From Streptomyces sp. NBC_01481 (GTDB lineage Bacteria > Actinomycetota > Actinomycetes > Streptomycetales > Streptomycetaceae): a stretch of 64,000 bases of DNA. The DNA is taken from positions 359,001 to 423,000 of the forward strand of contig NZ_JAPEPT010000002.1 in assembly GCF_026339995.1 (NCBI RefSeq), written 5' to 3'. Positions 18,135 to 26,284 of this stretch are shown here, one piece after another. The notes below the pieces were generated by a model. That model was not told where the DNA came from and made no database searches. It worked only from the letters and a program-made list of their open reading frames with translations. The position numbers were made by a program, and so were the translations under genes. Every line of letters begins with the position of its first letter. The stretch's first letter is position 1.

Positions 18135-19064
18135 ATGACGGCCCCTGATACCGGTTCTGGAAGCCCTGTACGCATCGATGGTCCCTGGACCCATCGCGAC
18201 GTGGCGGCCAATGGTGCGCGCTTCCATATCGCCGAGATGGGCGATGGGCCTCTGGTGTTGCTGCTGCACGGCTTTCCTCAGTTCTGGTGGACCTGGCGGC
18301 ACCAGCTGACCGCGCTCGCCGACGCCGGTTTCCGGGCGGTTGCGATGGATTTGCGGGGGGTGGGCGGCAGCGACCGTACGCCGCGGGGTTACGACCCCGC
18401 GAACCTCGCGCTCGACATCACCGGCGTGGTGCGCTCGCTCGGCGAGCCGGACGCGGCTCTGGTGGGCCACGACCTCGGCGGCTATCTGGCGTGGACCGCG
18501 GCGGTGATGCGGCCCAAGCTGGTGCGCCGGCTCGCGGTCTCCTCGATGCCGCACCCCCGGCGCTGGCGGTCGGCGATGCTCTCCGACTTCTCGCAGAGCC
18601 GGGCGGGCTCGTACATCTGGGGCTTCCAGCGGCCTTGGATTCCGGAGCGTCAGCTCCTCGCGGACGACGCGGCCTTGGTGGGCCGGCTCATCGAGGACTG
18701 GTCCGGGCCGCAGCTGCCGGAGGAGGACGCGATCGACGTCTACCGGCGGGCGATGAGCATCCCGTCGACGGCGCACTGCTCGATCGAGCCGTACCGGTGG
18801 ATGGTGCGGTCGATGGCGCGGCCGGACGGGATCCAGTTCAACCGCCGGATGAAGCGCCCGGTGCGGGTGCCGACGCTGCATCTGCACGGCTCGCTGGACC
18901 CGGCGATGCGGACGCGCAGCGCGGCGGGCTCGGGCGAGTACGTCGAAGCGCCGTACCGCTGGCGGCTGTTCGACGGCCTCGGCCACTTTCCGCATGAGGA
19001 GGATCCGGCGGGGTTCTCCAAGGAGCTCATCGCCTGGCTGAAGGACCCGGAACCCGACCGCTAG
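18135..19064 (+). CDS. Alpha/beta hydrolase, epoxide-hydrolase-like
   Basis: A 309-residue cytoplasmic hydrolase started at the ATG at 18135; upstream in-frame starts add a leader that looks non-coding. The oxyanion segment LLLHGFPQFWWTWRHQ (HGxP), the nucleophile elbow GHDLGG with Asp instead of Ser, the LHGSLDP acid region and the GLGHFPHEEDP histidine region all fit the epoxide hydrolase branch. The position corresponds to ephE (Rv3670) next to the MarP protease. The natural epoxide substrate is unknown. The start codon has no clear ribosome site. Confidence 0.85.
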   Translation: MTAPDTGSGSPVRIDGPWTHRDVAANGARFHIAEMGDGPLVLLLHGFPQFWWTWRHQLTALADAGFRAVAMDLRGVGGSDRTPRGYDPANLALDITGVVRSLGEPDAALVGHDLGGYLAWTAAVMRPKLVRRLAVSSMPHPRRWRSAMLSDFSQSRAGSYIWGFQRPWIPERQLLADDAALVGRLIEDWSGPQLPEEDAIDVYRRAMSIPSTAHCSIEPYRWMVRSMARPDGIQFNRRMKRPVRVPTLHLHGSLDPAMRTRSAAGSGEYVEAPYRWRLFDGLGHFPHEEDPAGFSKELIAWLKDPEPDR

Positions 19065-19406
19065 CCCGGCGGGTGGCCCTGCGCCCACATCCTTGAACGC
19101 TTGTACGACGAACAGCCAATTGCCCGGCGCATAGGCCAATTGGCCGCCCCCGGCGCGGTTACCGACCATGGGGCACGGGCACACGTCGGTGTATGGGCTG
19201 GACGTACGACTACGGTGACGCAGCACGCAACCGCCGCTCGGCCAATGGGCCGGTCACCCGCGAGAGGGGTGGCTCCCAAGGTGAGGGCCATGAGCATCCC
19301 GGGCAGGGGATCGGCATTCCGCGCATCCTGCAGCGCCGGGCCCGATGGGTCTCGGCTCGGCTGCGGCATACCCGCGGCTGACAGCCCAGGCGGCTCAGGG
19401 CTGAAC

Positions 19407-19564
19407 CGTACGGCTCCTCGTACGGCTCACGGCCGGCCCGTACGGCTCCTCGTACGGCTCACGGCCGGCCCGTACGGCTCCTCGTACGGCTCACGGTCGG
19501 CCCGTACAGCACCTCGTACGGCCTAACGCCGCCCCGAACAGCACCCCGTACGGCTGACGGCTAC
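19407..19564. repeat. Five 32-bp tandem repeats next to the marP 3' end
   Basis: Three near-identical 32-bp units begin at 19407, 19439 and 19471 (each opening CGTACGGCTC and ending CACGGCCGGCC or one base different). Two decayed units follow at 19503 and about 19535. Each unit itself contains CGTACGGCTC twice. The array occupies the end of the 496-bp gap between the epoxide-hydrolase and marP genes and reaches the marP stop codon. The remainder of the gap (19065-19406) shows no gene or RNA that I recognise. Confidence 0.85.
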
Positions 19565-20766
19565 AGCGCGCACCCCTGGCTGTCGACCTGCTGGTTCGCG
19601 GTCAGGCCGAACGAGATGTCCTCGCGGATCTCGTCGACCGACAGCGCGTAACCGGTGTTCGGGTCGTCCAGCGAACGGGCGAAGATCACGCCGTACACCC
19701 TGCCGTCGGGCGTGAGCAGCGGGCCGCCGGAGTTGCCCTGACGGACCGTCGTGAACAGCGAGTAGACGTCACGGCGCACCGTGCCGCGGTGGTAGATGTC
19801 CGGGCCGTTGGCGTTGATCCGGCCGCGGACGCGGGCTGAGCGCACGTCGTACGAGCCGTTCTCCGGGAAGCCCGCGACGATCGCGCTGTTGCCGCTGCGC
19901 GCGTCCGTGTCGGCGAACTGGAGCGGCCGCGCCTTCAGATCGGGCACGTCCAGTACGGCGATGTCGCGCTGCCAGTCGTAGAGCACGACCTTCGCGTCGT
20001 ACAGCTTGCCCTCACCGCCGATCTGGACGGTCGGCTCGTCGACGCCGCCGACGACATGGGCGTTGGTCATCACGCGGCGGTCGGAGAAGACGAAGCCCGT
20101 GCCTTCGAGCACCTTGCCGCAGCTCTGGGCCGTGCCGACGACCTTGACGATGGACCGCTGGGCGCGGGCGGCCACCGGGCTGCCCGCGAGCGCCGGGTCG
20201 GGCGCCTGGACCTCGGTGATGGGCTCGTTCGAGAACGGGCTGAAGACCTGCGGGAAGCCGTTCTGCGCGAGGACGGAGGAAAAGTCCGTGAACCAGGTGT
20301 TGGCCTGACTCGGCATCACCCGGGAGACCCCGAGCAGCACCTTGGAGCTGCGGACCTCTTTGCCGAGCGTCGGCAGGGCGGTCCCGGCGAGTGCGGAGCC
20401 GATCAGCCACGCGACCAGCAGCATCGCCACGACGTTGACCAGCGCGCCCCCGGTCGCGTCCAGGGCACGCGCGGGCGTCCAGGTGATGTACCTGCGGAGT
20501 TTGTTGCCGAGGTGGGTGGTGAAGGCCTGCCCCACCGAGGCGCAGACGATCACGATGACGACGGCCACGACCGCTGCCGTGGTGGACACGTCGGAATCGT
20601 TCGTCAGCTGACCCCAGAGCACGGGCAGCAGATACACGGCGACGAGACCGCCACCGAGGAAACCGATCACCGAAAGGATGCCGACGACGAAACCCTGTCG
20701 GTAGCCGACGATCGCGAACCACACGGCGGCGACCAGCAACAGAATGTCCAGCACGTTCACCGTCAT
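19561..20766 (-). CDS. marP: MarP-type membrane-anchored serine protease (CvpA plus trypsin domains)
   Basis: A 401-residue protein. Four membrane helices at residues about 1-130 form a CvpA (colicin V production) domain. A trypsin-like protease follows, with catalytic His-237 (TNAHVVGG), Asp-268 (RDIAVLD) and Ser-346 (GNSGGP). The layout and spacing match Rv3671c of M. tuberculosis, a periplasmic protease needed for acid and oxidative stress tolerance. A Cys at 216 and one at 399 could form the regulatory disulphide described for that protein, an inference only. The gene is followed by the 32-bp tandem array. Confidence 0.92.
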   Translation of the reverse strand: MTVNVLDILLLVAAVWFAIVGYRQGFVVGILSVIGFLGGGLVAVYLLPVLWGQLTNDSDVSTTAAVVAVVIVIVCASVGQAFTTHLGNKLRRYITWTPARALDATGGALVNVVAMLLVAWLIGSALAGTALPTLGKEVRSSKVLLGVSRVMPSQANTWFTDFSSVLAQNGFPQVFSPFSNEPITEVQAPDPALAGSPVAARAQRSIVKVVGTAQSCGKVLEGTGFVFSDRRVMTNAHVVGGVDEPTVQIGGEGKLYDAKVVLYDWQRDIAVLDVPDLKARPLQFADTDARSGNSAIVAGFPENGSYDVRSARVRGRINANGPDIYHRGTVRRDVYSLFTTVRQGNSGGPLLTPDGRVYGVIFARSLDDPNTGYALSVDEIREDISFGLTANQQVDSQGCAL

Positions 20767-20825
20767 TTGCCTCGCAGATTCGTCGGCGCCTGCTCCGATC
20801 GGCTGGAGCGGCGGGGTTCAGCCTG

Positions 20826-21536
20826 TCATGAGCGCCAGTCGAGCGGGACCTGCTTGGCGCGGTCCCATGGTCGTTCCCATCCGGCGAAATGCAGAATGCG
20901 GTCGATCACACCCGCGGTAAAACCCCAGACCAGAGCCCCCTCGACCATAAAGGCCGGACCGCTGTGCCCGCTCGGGTGCACGGCCGTCGCACGGTTGGCC
21001 GGGTCCGTGAGATCCACCACGGGCACCGTGAAGACCCTCGCGGTCTCGGCGGGGTCGACCGCTCCGACAGGGCTCGGGGTGCGCCACCATCCCAGTACGG
21101 GCGTGACGACGAAACTGCTCACCGGGATGTAGAGCTTGGGCAGCACGCCGAAGATCTGGACGCCCGCCGGGTCGAGGCCCGTCTCCTCCTCGGCCTCGCG
21201 CAGCGCGGCGCGCAGTGGCCCGGTGGTGGCCGGATCGCCGTCCTCGGGATCGAGCGCACCGCCGGGGAAGGAGGGCTGCCCGGGATGCGAGCGCAGGCTC
21301 CCGGCGCGCTCCATGAGCAGCAGCTCGGGCCCATTACTGCCCTCGCCCAGCAGGATCAGGACGGCGGACTGCCGGCCGCGGCCGCTCTCGGGCGGCAGAA
21401 AACGGCTGAGCTGCTCGGGCTCGACGGTGTCCGCGGCGCGCACGACGGGGTCGAGCCAGGCGGGCAGACCGTCGGTGGTGACGACCACCTCGTGGTCGTA
21501 GTTCTGCTCGTACGTCTCTTCTCCTGCGCGCATCAT
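20826..21536 (-). CDS. NUDIX hydrolase, CoA pyrophosphatase type
   Basis: A 236-residue protein. The CoA-specific upstream motif LLLMERAGSLRSHPGQPSFPGG directly precedes the NUDIX box, which ends in LREAEEETGL (REUXEEXGU). Such enzymes cleave CoA and its derivatives to 4'-phosphopantetheine and 3',5'-ADP. The extra DGDPATTG insert before the REAEEE segment is typical of this subfamily. Start: the first of two consecutive ATG codons, with a G-rich ribosome site. The position is equivalent to Rv3672c, between marP and nth. The mycobacterial thioredoxin-like gene Rv3673c has no counterpart here. Confidence 0.9.
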   Translation of the reverse strand: MMRAGEETYEQNYDHEVVVTTDGLPAWLDPVVRAADTVEPEQLSRFLPPESGRGRQSAVLILLGEGSNGPELLLMERAGSLRSHPGQPSFPGGALDPEDGDPATTGPLRAALREAEEETGLDPAGVQIFGVLPKLYIPVSSFVVTPVLGWWRTPSPVGAVDPAETARVFTVPVVDLTDPANRATAVHPSGHSGPAFMVEGALVWGFTAGVIDRILHFAGWERPWDRAKQVPLDWRS

Positions 21537-21600
21537 CGGCCCCCCTCGTTCACAACGCCTCGGGGCGCGTGGATGGTTCCGCCGCTCCTTCTCGGGGACG

Positions 21601-22488
21601 TCACCCGCCCGCCCCGAGCGGCGGGGCCGGCTTGCCCGGGTAGTCCGGGGGCGGGTTCAGGCGCTGGCCGGGCTGGCCGCCCTTCTCGTACTTGAGCAGC
21701 TTCTTCGCCTTCTCGGGGTCCGTCTCGCCCTCTCCGTACGCCGGGCAGAGGTGCGCGATCGGGCAGACACCGCAGGCGGGCTTGCGGGCGTGGCACATAC
21801 GGCGGCCGTGGAAGATCACCCGGTGCGAGAGCATCGTCCACTCGCTCTTGGGGAAGATCGCGGCCATCTCCGCCTCGATCTTCACCGGGTCCTCCTGCTC
21901 GGTGAGCTTCCAGCGGCGCACCAGGCGCTGGAAGTGGGTGTCGACGGTGATGCCGGGCACACCGAACGCATTGCCGAGGACCACGAACGCCGTCTTGCGG
22001 CCCACTCCCGGCAGTTTCACCAGGTCGTCGAGGCGGCCGGGGACCTTGCCGCCGAAGTCGTCACGGATCGCGGTCGCGAGGCCCATGATCGACTTGGTCT
22101 TGGCCCGGAAGAACCCTGTCGGGCGGATGAGCTCCTCGACCTCCTCCGGATTCGCGGCGGCGAGATCCTCGGGTGTCGGGTACTTCGCGAAGAGCGCGGG
22201 CGTCGTCTGGTTCACCCGCAGGTCCGTCGTCTGGGCGGACAGGACCGTGGCGACGAGCAGCTCGAAGGGGTTGGTGAAGTCCAGCTCCGGGTGGGCGTAC
22301 GGATAGACCTCGGCGAGCTCCCGATTGATCCGGCGCGCGCGGCGGACCATGGCCAGCCGCGATTCCGGTTTGGGCGATTTGCTCGTTCTCTTAGGGCCGA
22401 GCGGGGGCTGTTCGCCCACAGCGGAATTCTGCTTTCCGGACACGCTCCCAGCCCCCTTGGCCTGCGCTCTCACCGGCGAATTGGACAC
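21601..22488 (-). CDS. nth: Endonuclease III (DNA glycosylase/AP lyase)
   Basis: A 295-residue base-excision-repair enzyme for oxidised pyrimidines. The helix-hairpin-helix LPGVGRKTA carries the catalytic Lys, VDTHFQR carries the catalytic Asp, and the 4Fe-4S loop C-X6-C-X2-C-X5-C is intact (from CHARKPAC onward). An N-terminal extension of about 45 residues, Ser/Lys/Pro-rich, precedes the core and is common in Streptomyces. It is divergent from crp. Confidence 0.95.
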   Translation of the reverse strand: MSNSPVRAQAKGAGSVSGKQNSAVGEQPPLGPKRTSKSPKPESRLAMVRRARRINRELAEVYPYAHPELDFTNPFELLVATVLSAQTTDLRVNQTTPALFAKYPTPEDLAAANPEEVEELIRPTGFFRAKTKSIMGLATAIRDDFGGKVPGRLDDLVKLPGVGRKTAFVVLGNAFGVPGITVDTHFQRLVRRWKLTEQEDPVKIEAEMAAIFPKSEWTMLSHRVIFHGRRMCHARKPACGVCPIAHLCPAYGEGETDPEKAKKLLKYEKGGQPGQRLNPPPDYPGKPAPPLGAGG

Positions 22489-22593
22489 CCGGTCAGCCTA
22501 CGGGCAGGCACTGACATCCGCCCCGGTCACAGCCAATCAGGACCCAATCGGGCCCCTGCCGCACGAACAGGCGCTCCAGTGCGTCAGACTTGG

Positions 22594-22609
22594 TGTGATT
22601 GATCGCACG
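22594..22609. promoter_or_regulatory. Candidate Crp operator
   Basis: TGTGA, six bases, then GCACG: 9 of 10 matches to the actinobacterial CRP consensus TGTGA-N6-TCACG. It lies in the nth/crp divergent gap, 98 bp before the crp start, so autoregulation or control of nth is possible. Confidence 0.5.
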
Positions 22610-22706
22610 GTTTTACGGCCAGGGATCCGACCTGCGCCCGCACCTCGGGTACCCGGTCCGGCATCATGGGCCACGGTCCCTGAGCAGGTCGACAAGGAGA
22701 GAACAC

Positions 22707-23381
22707 GTGGACGACGTTCTGCGGCGCGCCCCGCTCTTCGCGGCGCTCGATGACGAGCAGGCCGCGGAGCTCCGCGCCTCGATGAGTGAAGTGACGCTCG
22801 CCCGCGGCGACGCGCTCTTCCACGAGGGCGACCCCGGCGACCGCCTCTACGTGGTAACCGAAGGCAAGGTCAAGCTCCACCGCACGTCCCCCGACGGCCG
22901 CGAGAACATGCTCGCCGTCCTCGGCCCGGGCGAGCTCATCGGCGAGCTGTCCCTCTTCGACCCCGGCCCGCGCACCGCGACCGCCACCGCGCTGACCGAG
23001 GTGAAGCTCCTCGGCCTCGGCCACGGCGATCTGCAGCCCTGGCTGAACGCCCGGCCGGAGGTGGCCACCGCGCTGCTGCGCGCCGTCGCCCGCCGGCTGC
23101 GCAAGACCAACGACCAGATGTCCGACCTGGTCTTCTCCGACGTACCGGGCCGTGTGGCCCGTGCGCTCCTCGACCTGTCGCGCCGCTTCGGCGTGCAGTC
23201 GGAGGAGGGCATTCACGTCGTCCACGACCTGACCCAGGAAGAGCTGGCCCAGCTGGTCGGCGCCTCCCGCGAGACCGTGAACAAGGCGCTGGCCGACTTC
23301 GCGCAGCGCGGCTGGCTGCGGCTGGAGGCGCGGGCCGTGATCCTGCTGGATGTGGAGCGCCTCGCCAAGCGTTCGCGCTGA
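22707..23381 (+). CDS. crp: Cyclic-AMP receptor protein Crp
   Basis: A 224-residue CRP/FNR regulator started at the GTG at 22707 with AAGGAGA upstream; the longer frame contains the putative operator and is not coding. The N-terminal cNMP-binding domain contains GDRLYVVTEGKVKLHR and the phosphate cassette GELIGELSLFDPGPRTATA. The C-terminal helix-turn-helix is TQEELAQLVGASRETVNKALADF. It is a global regulator of development and secondary metabolism in Streptomyces and an ortholog of Rv3676. Confidence 0.96.
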   Translation: MDDVLRRAPLFAALDDEQAAELRASMSEVTLARGDALFHEGDPGDRLYVVTEGKVKLHRTSPDGRENMLAVLGPGELIGELSLFDPGPRTATATALTEVKLLGLGHGDLQPWLNARPEVATALLRAVARRLRKTNDQMSDLVFSDVPGRVARALLDLSRRFGVQSEEGIHVVHDLTQEELAQLVGASRETVNKALADFAQRGWLRLEARAVILLDVERLAKRSR

Positions 23382-23400
23382 GTCAGCTCGTACGGGAGTA

Positions 23401-23437
23401 CGGGAAGGGCCGCCCCCACCGGGAGCGGCCCTTCCCG
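23401..23437. terminator. Bidirectional terminator between crp and the SPFH gene
   Basis: CGGGAAGGGCCGC (23401-23413) pairs perfectly with GCGGCCCTTCCCG (23425-23437) in the 66-bp convergent gap. Confidence 0.8.
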
Positions 23438-23447
23438 CATGTCTGCG

Positions 23448-24332
23448 TCAGTTCTTGGTGCCGTCCACGATCAGCGGGTTGGCGCTGCCGCCGCCGCAGG
23501 GCACCGCGTACACCGGGTGCTTCGCCGCCGCCTCCTTGAAGGCGTCGATGCACTGGTTGGTCAGCACCTTGTCGGTGAGCGAGTCGTTCAGGATCTTGTT
23601 GGCCTTGGCGATGCCCTCGGCCTCGATCCGGCGGCGCTCGGCCTCTGCCTTGGCGGTGCGTGCCGCTTCCGTCGCCCGCTCGGTCGCCTGCTGCTGCTGG
23701 ATCTTGCGGTCGATCTGGTCCTGCAGCCGGTCGGACGGCTTCACATTGCGCAGATTGACGGTGGTGACGTCGATCCCGCGCGGAGCGAGCCGCTCCTTGA
23801 TCCGGTCGGCGATCTCGCTGTTGATCGTCTCCCGGGCCGAGCTGTAGCCCTCTTCGCTGGTGTGGCGGGCGAAGACGTTACGGACGATCTCCCGGCTGTC
23901 CGGGAAGACCAGGCGCTGCTGAATCGCGTCCTCGCTGCCCGCGAGCCGGTACAGCTCGACGGCCTTGGCGGGCGTCACCGCCCACTTCACGGTGAGCTCC
24001 GCGTACATCACACCGCCCTGCGAGGAGCGCACCTCGACCACGTCCTTGTCGGAGAGGCTGAGGTCCACGGGGCGGGTGGAGAACGTCGTGACGTTGGTGA
24101 ACGGCGAGGTGATGTTCATCCCCGGCGTCATGGGCGATCCGACCTTGCCGAAGGTGACCGGGACGCCGACCTCATAAGCGCCGATGACATGCACACAGCT
24201 GGCGATCCCCGCGAAGAGGCCAGCGAGCAGCGCCCCCAGCGCGCCGAGCTTGAGCCCGCGCTTGTCGCTGCCGCGGCTGACGAAGAACATCACGGCTGCC
24301 GCGATGACGAGCAGGATGAAGAGCACAAACAC
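23448..24332 (-). CDS. SPFH/prohibitin-domain membrane protein
   Basis: A 294-residue protein started at a GTG at 24332 with a strong GGGGGG ribosome site about seven bases upstream; the open frame continues further but is implausible. Two N-terminal hydrophobic segments (VFVLFILLVIAAAVMFFV and LGALGALLAGLFAGIASCV) precede an SPFH domain. A charged coiled coil follows (DRKIQQQQATERATEAARTAKAEAERRR), typical of prohibitins and flotillins. It probably forms large membrane-associated oligomers that act as scaffolds. There is no link to the flanking genes. Confidence 0.85.
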   Translation of the reverse strand: MFVLFILLVIAAAVMFFVSRGSDKRGLKLGALGALLAGLFAGIASCVHVIGAYEVGVPVTFGKVGSPMTPGMNITSPFTNVTTFSTRPVDLSLSDKDVVEVRSSQGGVMYAELTVKWAVTPAKAVELYRLAGSEDAIQQRLVFPDSREIVRNVFARHTSEEGYSSARETINSEIADRIKERLAPRGIDVTTVNLRNVKPSDRLQDQIDRKIQQQQATERATEAARTAKAEAERRRIEAEGIAKANKILNDSLTDKVLTNQCIDAFKEAAAKHPVYAVPCGGGSANPLIVDGTKN

Positions 24333-24470
24333 GCTGGTCCCCCCAGGAACGGTGTCAGAAAGTAAGCGGAGCGTAAAGCACCGGCCAATGAACCCGACGC
24401 CTGGGGGCCTGCCGGCGGTTTCCGCCCGGAACACAGTTCAGATCAGGACAGGACTCAGTTCAGGACGGGT

Positions 24471-25301
24471 TCAGATCAGGCCGTGCTCGCGCAGATACTC
24501 CAGCTGCGCCCGCACCGACAGTTCCGCCGCCGGCCACAGCGACCTGTCCACGTCCGCGTACACCTGCGCCACCACGTCGGCCGCGCTGACATGCCCGTCC
24601 TCGACGGCCGTCTCCACCTGGGCGAGGCGGTGCGCCCGGTGGGCCAGATAGAACTCGACCGCGCCCTGTGCGTCGTCGAGTACGGGCCCGTGGCCCGGCA
24701 GGACCGTGTGCACCCCGTCGTCGACCGTGAGCGAGCGCAGCCTGCGCAGTGAGTCGAGGTAGTCGCCGAGCCGCCCGTCCGGGTGGGCGACGACCGTCGT
24801 GCCGCGCCCGAGGATCGTGTCGCCGGTCAGTACGGCCCGGTCGGCCGGCAGATGGAAGCAGAGCGAGTCGGCGGTGTGGCCGGGCGTGGGGACGACTCTC
24901 ATCTCGAGGCCGCCGACCCTGATCACGTCGCCCGCCGCGAGCCCTTCGTCGCCGAGACGCAGCGCCGGGTCGAGGGCGCGGACCTTCGTACCCGTCAGCT
25001 CCGCGAACCGGGCGGCGCCCTCCGCGTGGTCGGGGTGGCCGTGGGTGAGCAGGGTCAGGGCGACCCGCTTGCCCGCCTTCTCGGCGGTCGCGACGACGGT
25101 CTGCAGATGGCCGTCGTCGTCAGGGCCCGGGTCGATGACGACGGCGAGCTCGGAGTCGGGCTCGGAGACGATCCAGGTGTTCGTGCCGTCGAGGGTCATG
25201 GCGGAGGCATTGGGCGCGAGGACGTTCACGGCGCGTGCGGTGGCGGGTCCCGACAGCACGCCCCCGCGCGGCTGCCCGGGCAGAGCGGCTGCTTCGGTCA
25301 T
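24471..25301 (-). CDS. Metallo-beta-lactamase-fold hydrolase (Rv3677c-like)
   Basis: A 276-residue MBL-fold enzyme with the metal-binding motif THGHPDHAEG, a further His in VVPTPGHTADS, an Asp in LTGDTILGRG and a distal His in VLPGHGPV. The C-terminal region (VEFYLAHRAHRLAQVETAV) is the LACTB2-like winged extension, which suggests endoribonuclease or thioesterase-type activity. It is conserved next to crp in actinobacteria. It lies 40 bp after the NUDIX gene on the same strand and may be cotranscribed with it. Confidence 0.85.
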   Translation of the reverse strand: MTEAAALPGQPRGGVLSGPATARAVNVLAPNASAMTLDGTNTWIVSEPDSELAVVIDPGPDDDGHLQTVVATAEKAGKRVALTLLTHGHPDHAEGAARFAELTGTKVRALDPALRLGDEGLAAGDVIRVGGLEMRVVPTPGHTADSLCFHLPADRAVLTGDTILGRGTTVVAHPDGRLGDYLDSLRRLRSLTVDDGVHTVLPGHGPVLDDAQGAVEFYLAHRAHRLAQVETAVEDGHVSAADVVAQVYADVDRSLWPAAELSVRAQLEYLREHGLI

Positions 25302-25341
25302 CGCGCACCTCCGGCACGCCGCCGTATCGCGGCGTTCTCCG

Positions 25342-26211
25342 TCATCGCGAGCCCTCCGTCGGGATGTGCTTGGTGAACTCGTCGTGCCCCGGCCAGCTCA
25401 GCACGAGCTGCCCCTGGTCGTCCAGCCGTGCCTGGGCCAGTACGGGAGTGAGGTCCTGCTCCCCGGCGGCGGCGAGCGCGTCCGCGGCTGTCCGGTACGG
25501 CTCCAGCGCCCGCAGCGTGGCGACCGTGGGCGGCATCATCAGCAGATCGCCCTTGTCGTAGCCCGCGGCCCCTTCGACCGGGCGGATCCAGACGGTGCGG
25601 TCCGCCTCCGTCGACGCGTTCCGCGTCCGCTGGCCCTCGGGCAGGGCTGCCACGAAGAACCAGGTGTCGTAGCGCCGCGGCTCGAACTCGGGGGTGATCC
25701 ACCGCGCCCATGCGGCAAGGAGGTCCGAGCGCAGTACCAGGCCCCGCCGGTCCAGAAAGTCCGCGAAGGAGAGCTCCCGCTCGACCAGCGCCCGCCGGTC
25801 GGCCTCCCAGTCGTCGCCCGTCGTGTCGCCGACGACCGTGCCGGGCGTCTCCCCCGCGAGCAGGACGCCCGCCTCCTCGTACGTCTCGCGCACGGCCGCG
25901 CACACGATGGCCTGGGCCGATGCCTGGTCCACGCCGAGACGGTCGGCCCAGGCCTGCAGCGAGGGACCCGCCCAGCGCACCAGATGGTCGTGGTCGCGCG
26001 GGTCGACGCCGCCGCCGGGATATGCGTACGCGCCTCCGGCGAAGGCCATGGAGGCGCGTCGGCGCAGCATGTGGACGGCAGGGCCGTCCGCGGTGTCGCG
26101 CAACAGCATCACGGTCGCGGCCCGCTTCGGCGTCACGGCGGTGAGCTCACCGCTCGCGAGTGCGCGAATCCGGTCCGGCCACTCCGGCGGGTACCACTGA
26201 CCATTGGACAT
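25342..26211 (-). CDS. NUDIX hydrolase, NUDT19-like
   Basis: A 289-residue protein with a split NUDIX box. FAGGAYAYPGGGVDPRDHD is separated by about 25 residues from AAVRETYEEAGVLL, the arrangement seen in the NUDT19/RP2p subfamily, some members of which cleave CoA. A distal ARWITPEFEPRRYDTWFFVA segment is also typical of the subfamily. It is the first gene of a probable pair with the MBL-fold hydrolase. Confidence 0.85.
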   Translation of the reverse strand: MSNGQWYPPEWPDRIRALASGELTAVTPKRAATVMLLRDTADGPAVHMLRRRASMAFAGGAYAYPGGGVDPRDHDHLVRWAGPSLQAWADRLGVDQASAQAIVCAAVRETYEEAGVLLAGETPGTVVGDTTGDDWEADRRALVERELSFADFLDRRGLVLRSDLLAAWARWITPEFEPRRYDTWFFVAALPEGQRTRNASTEADRTVWIRPVEGAAGYDKGDLLMMPPTVATLRALEPYRTAADALAAAGEQDLTPVLAQARLDDQGQLVLSWPGHDEFTKHIPTEGSR

Positions 26212-26284
26212 GGCCGGAGGCTATCCGCTCTCGTCGGGATGTTCGAGGGGCGGCCGCAAGCGCCGCCCCTCGCGGCGCCTGCGC

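Noticed and set aside
19407..19564. CRISPR array
   Set aside because: The repeats are directly adjacent without unique spacers, and no cas genes are nearby.
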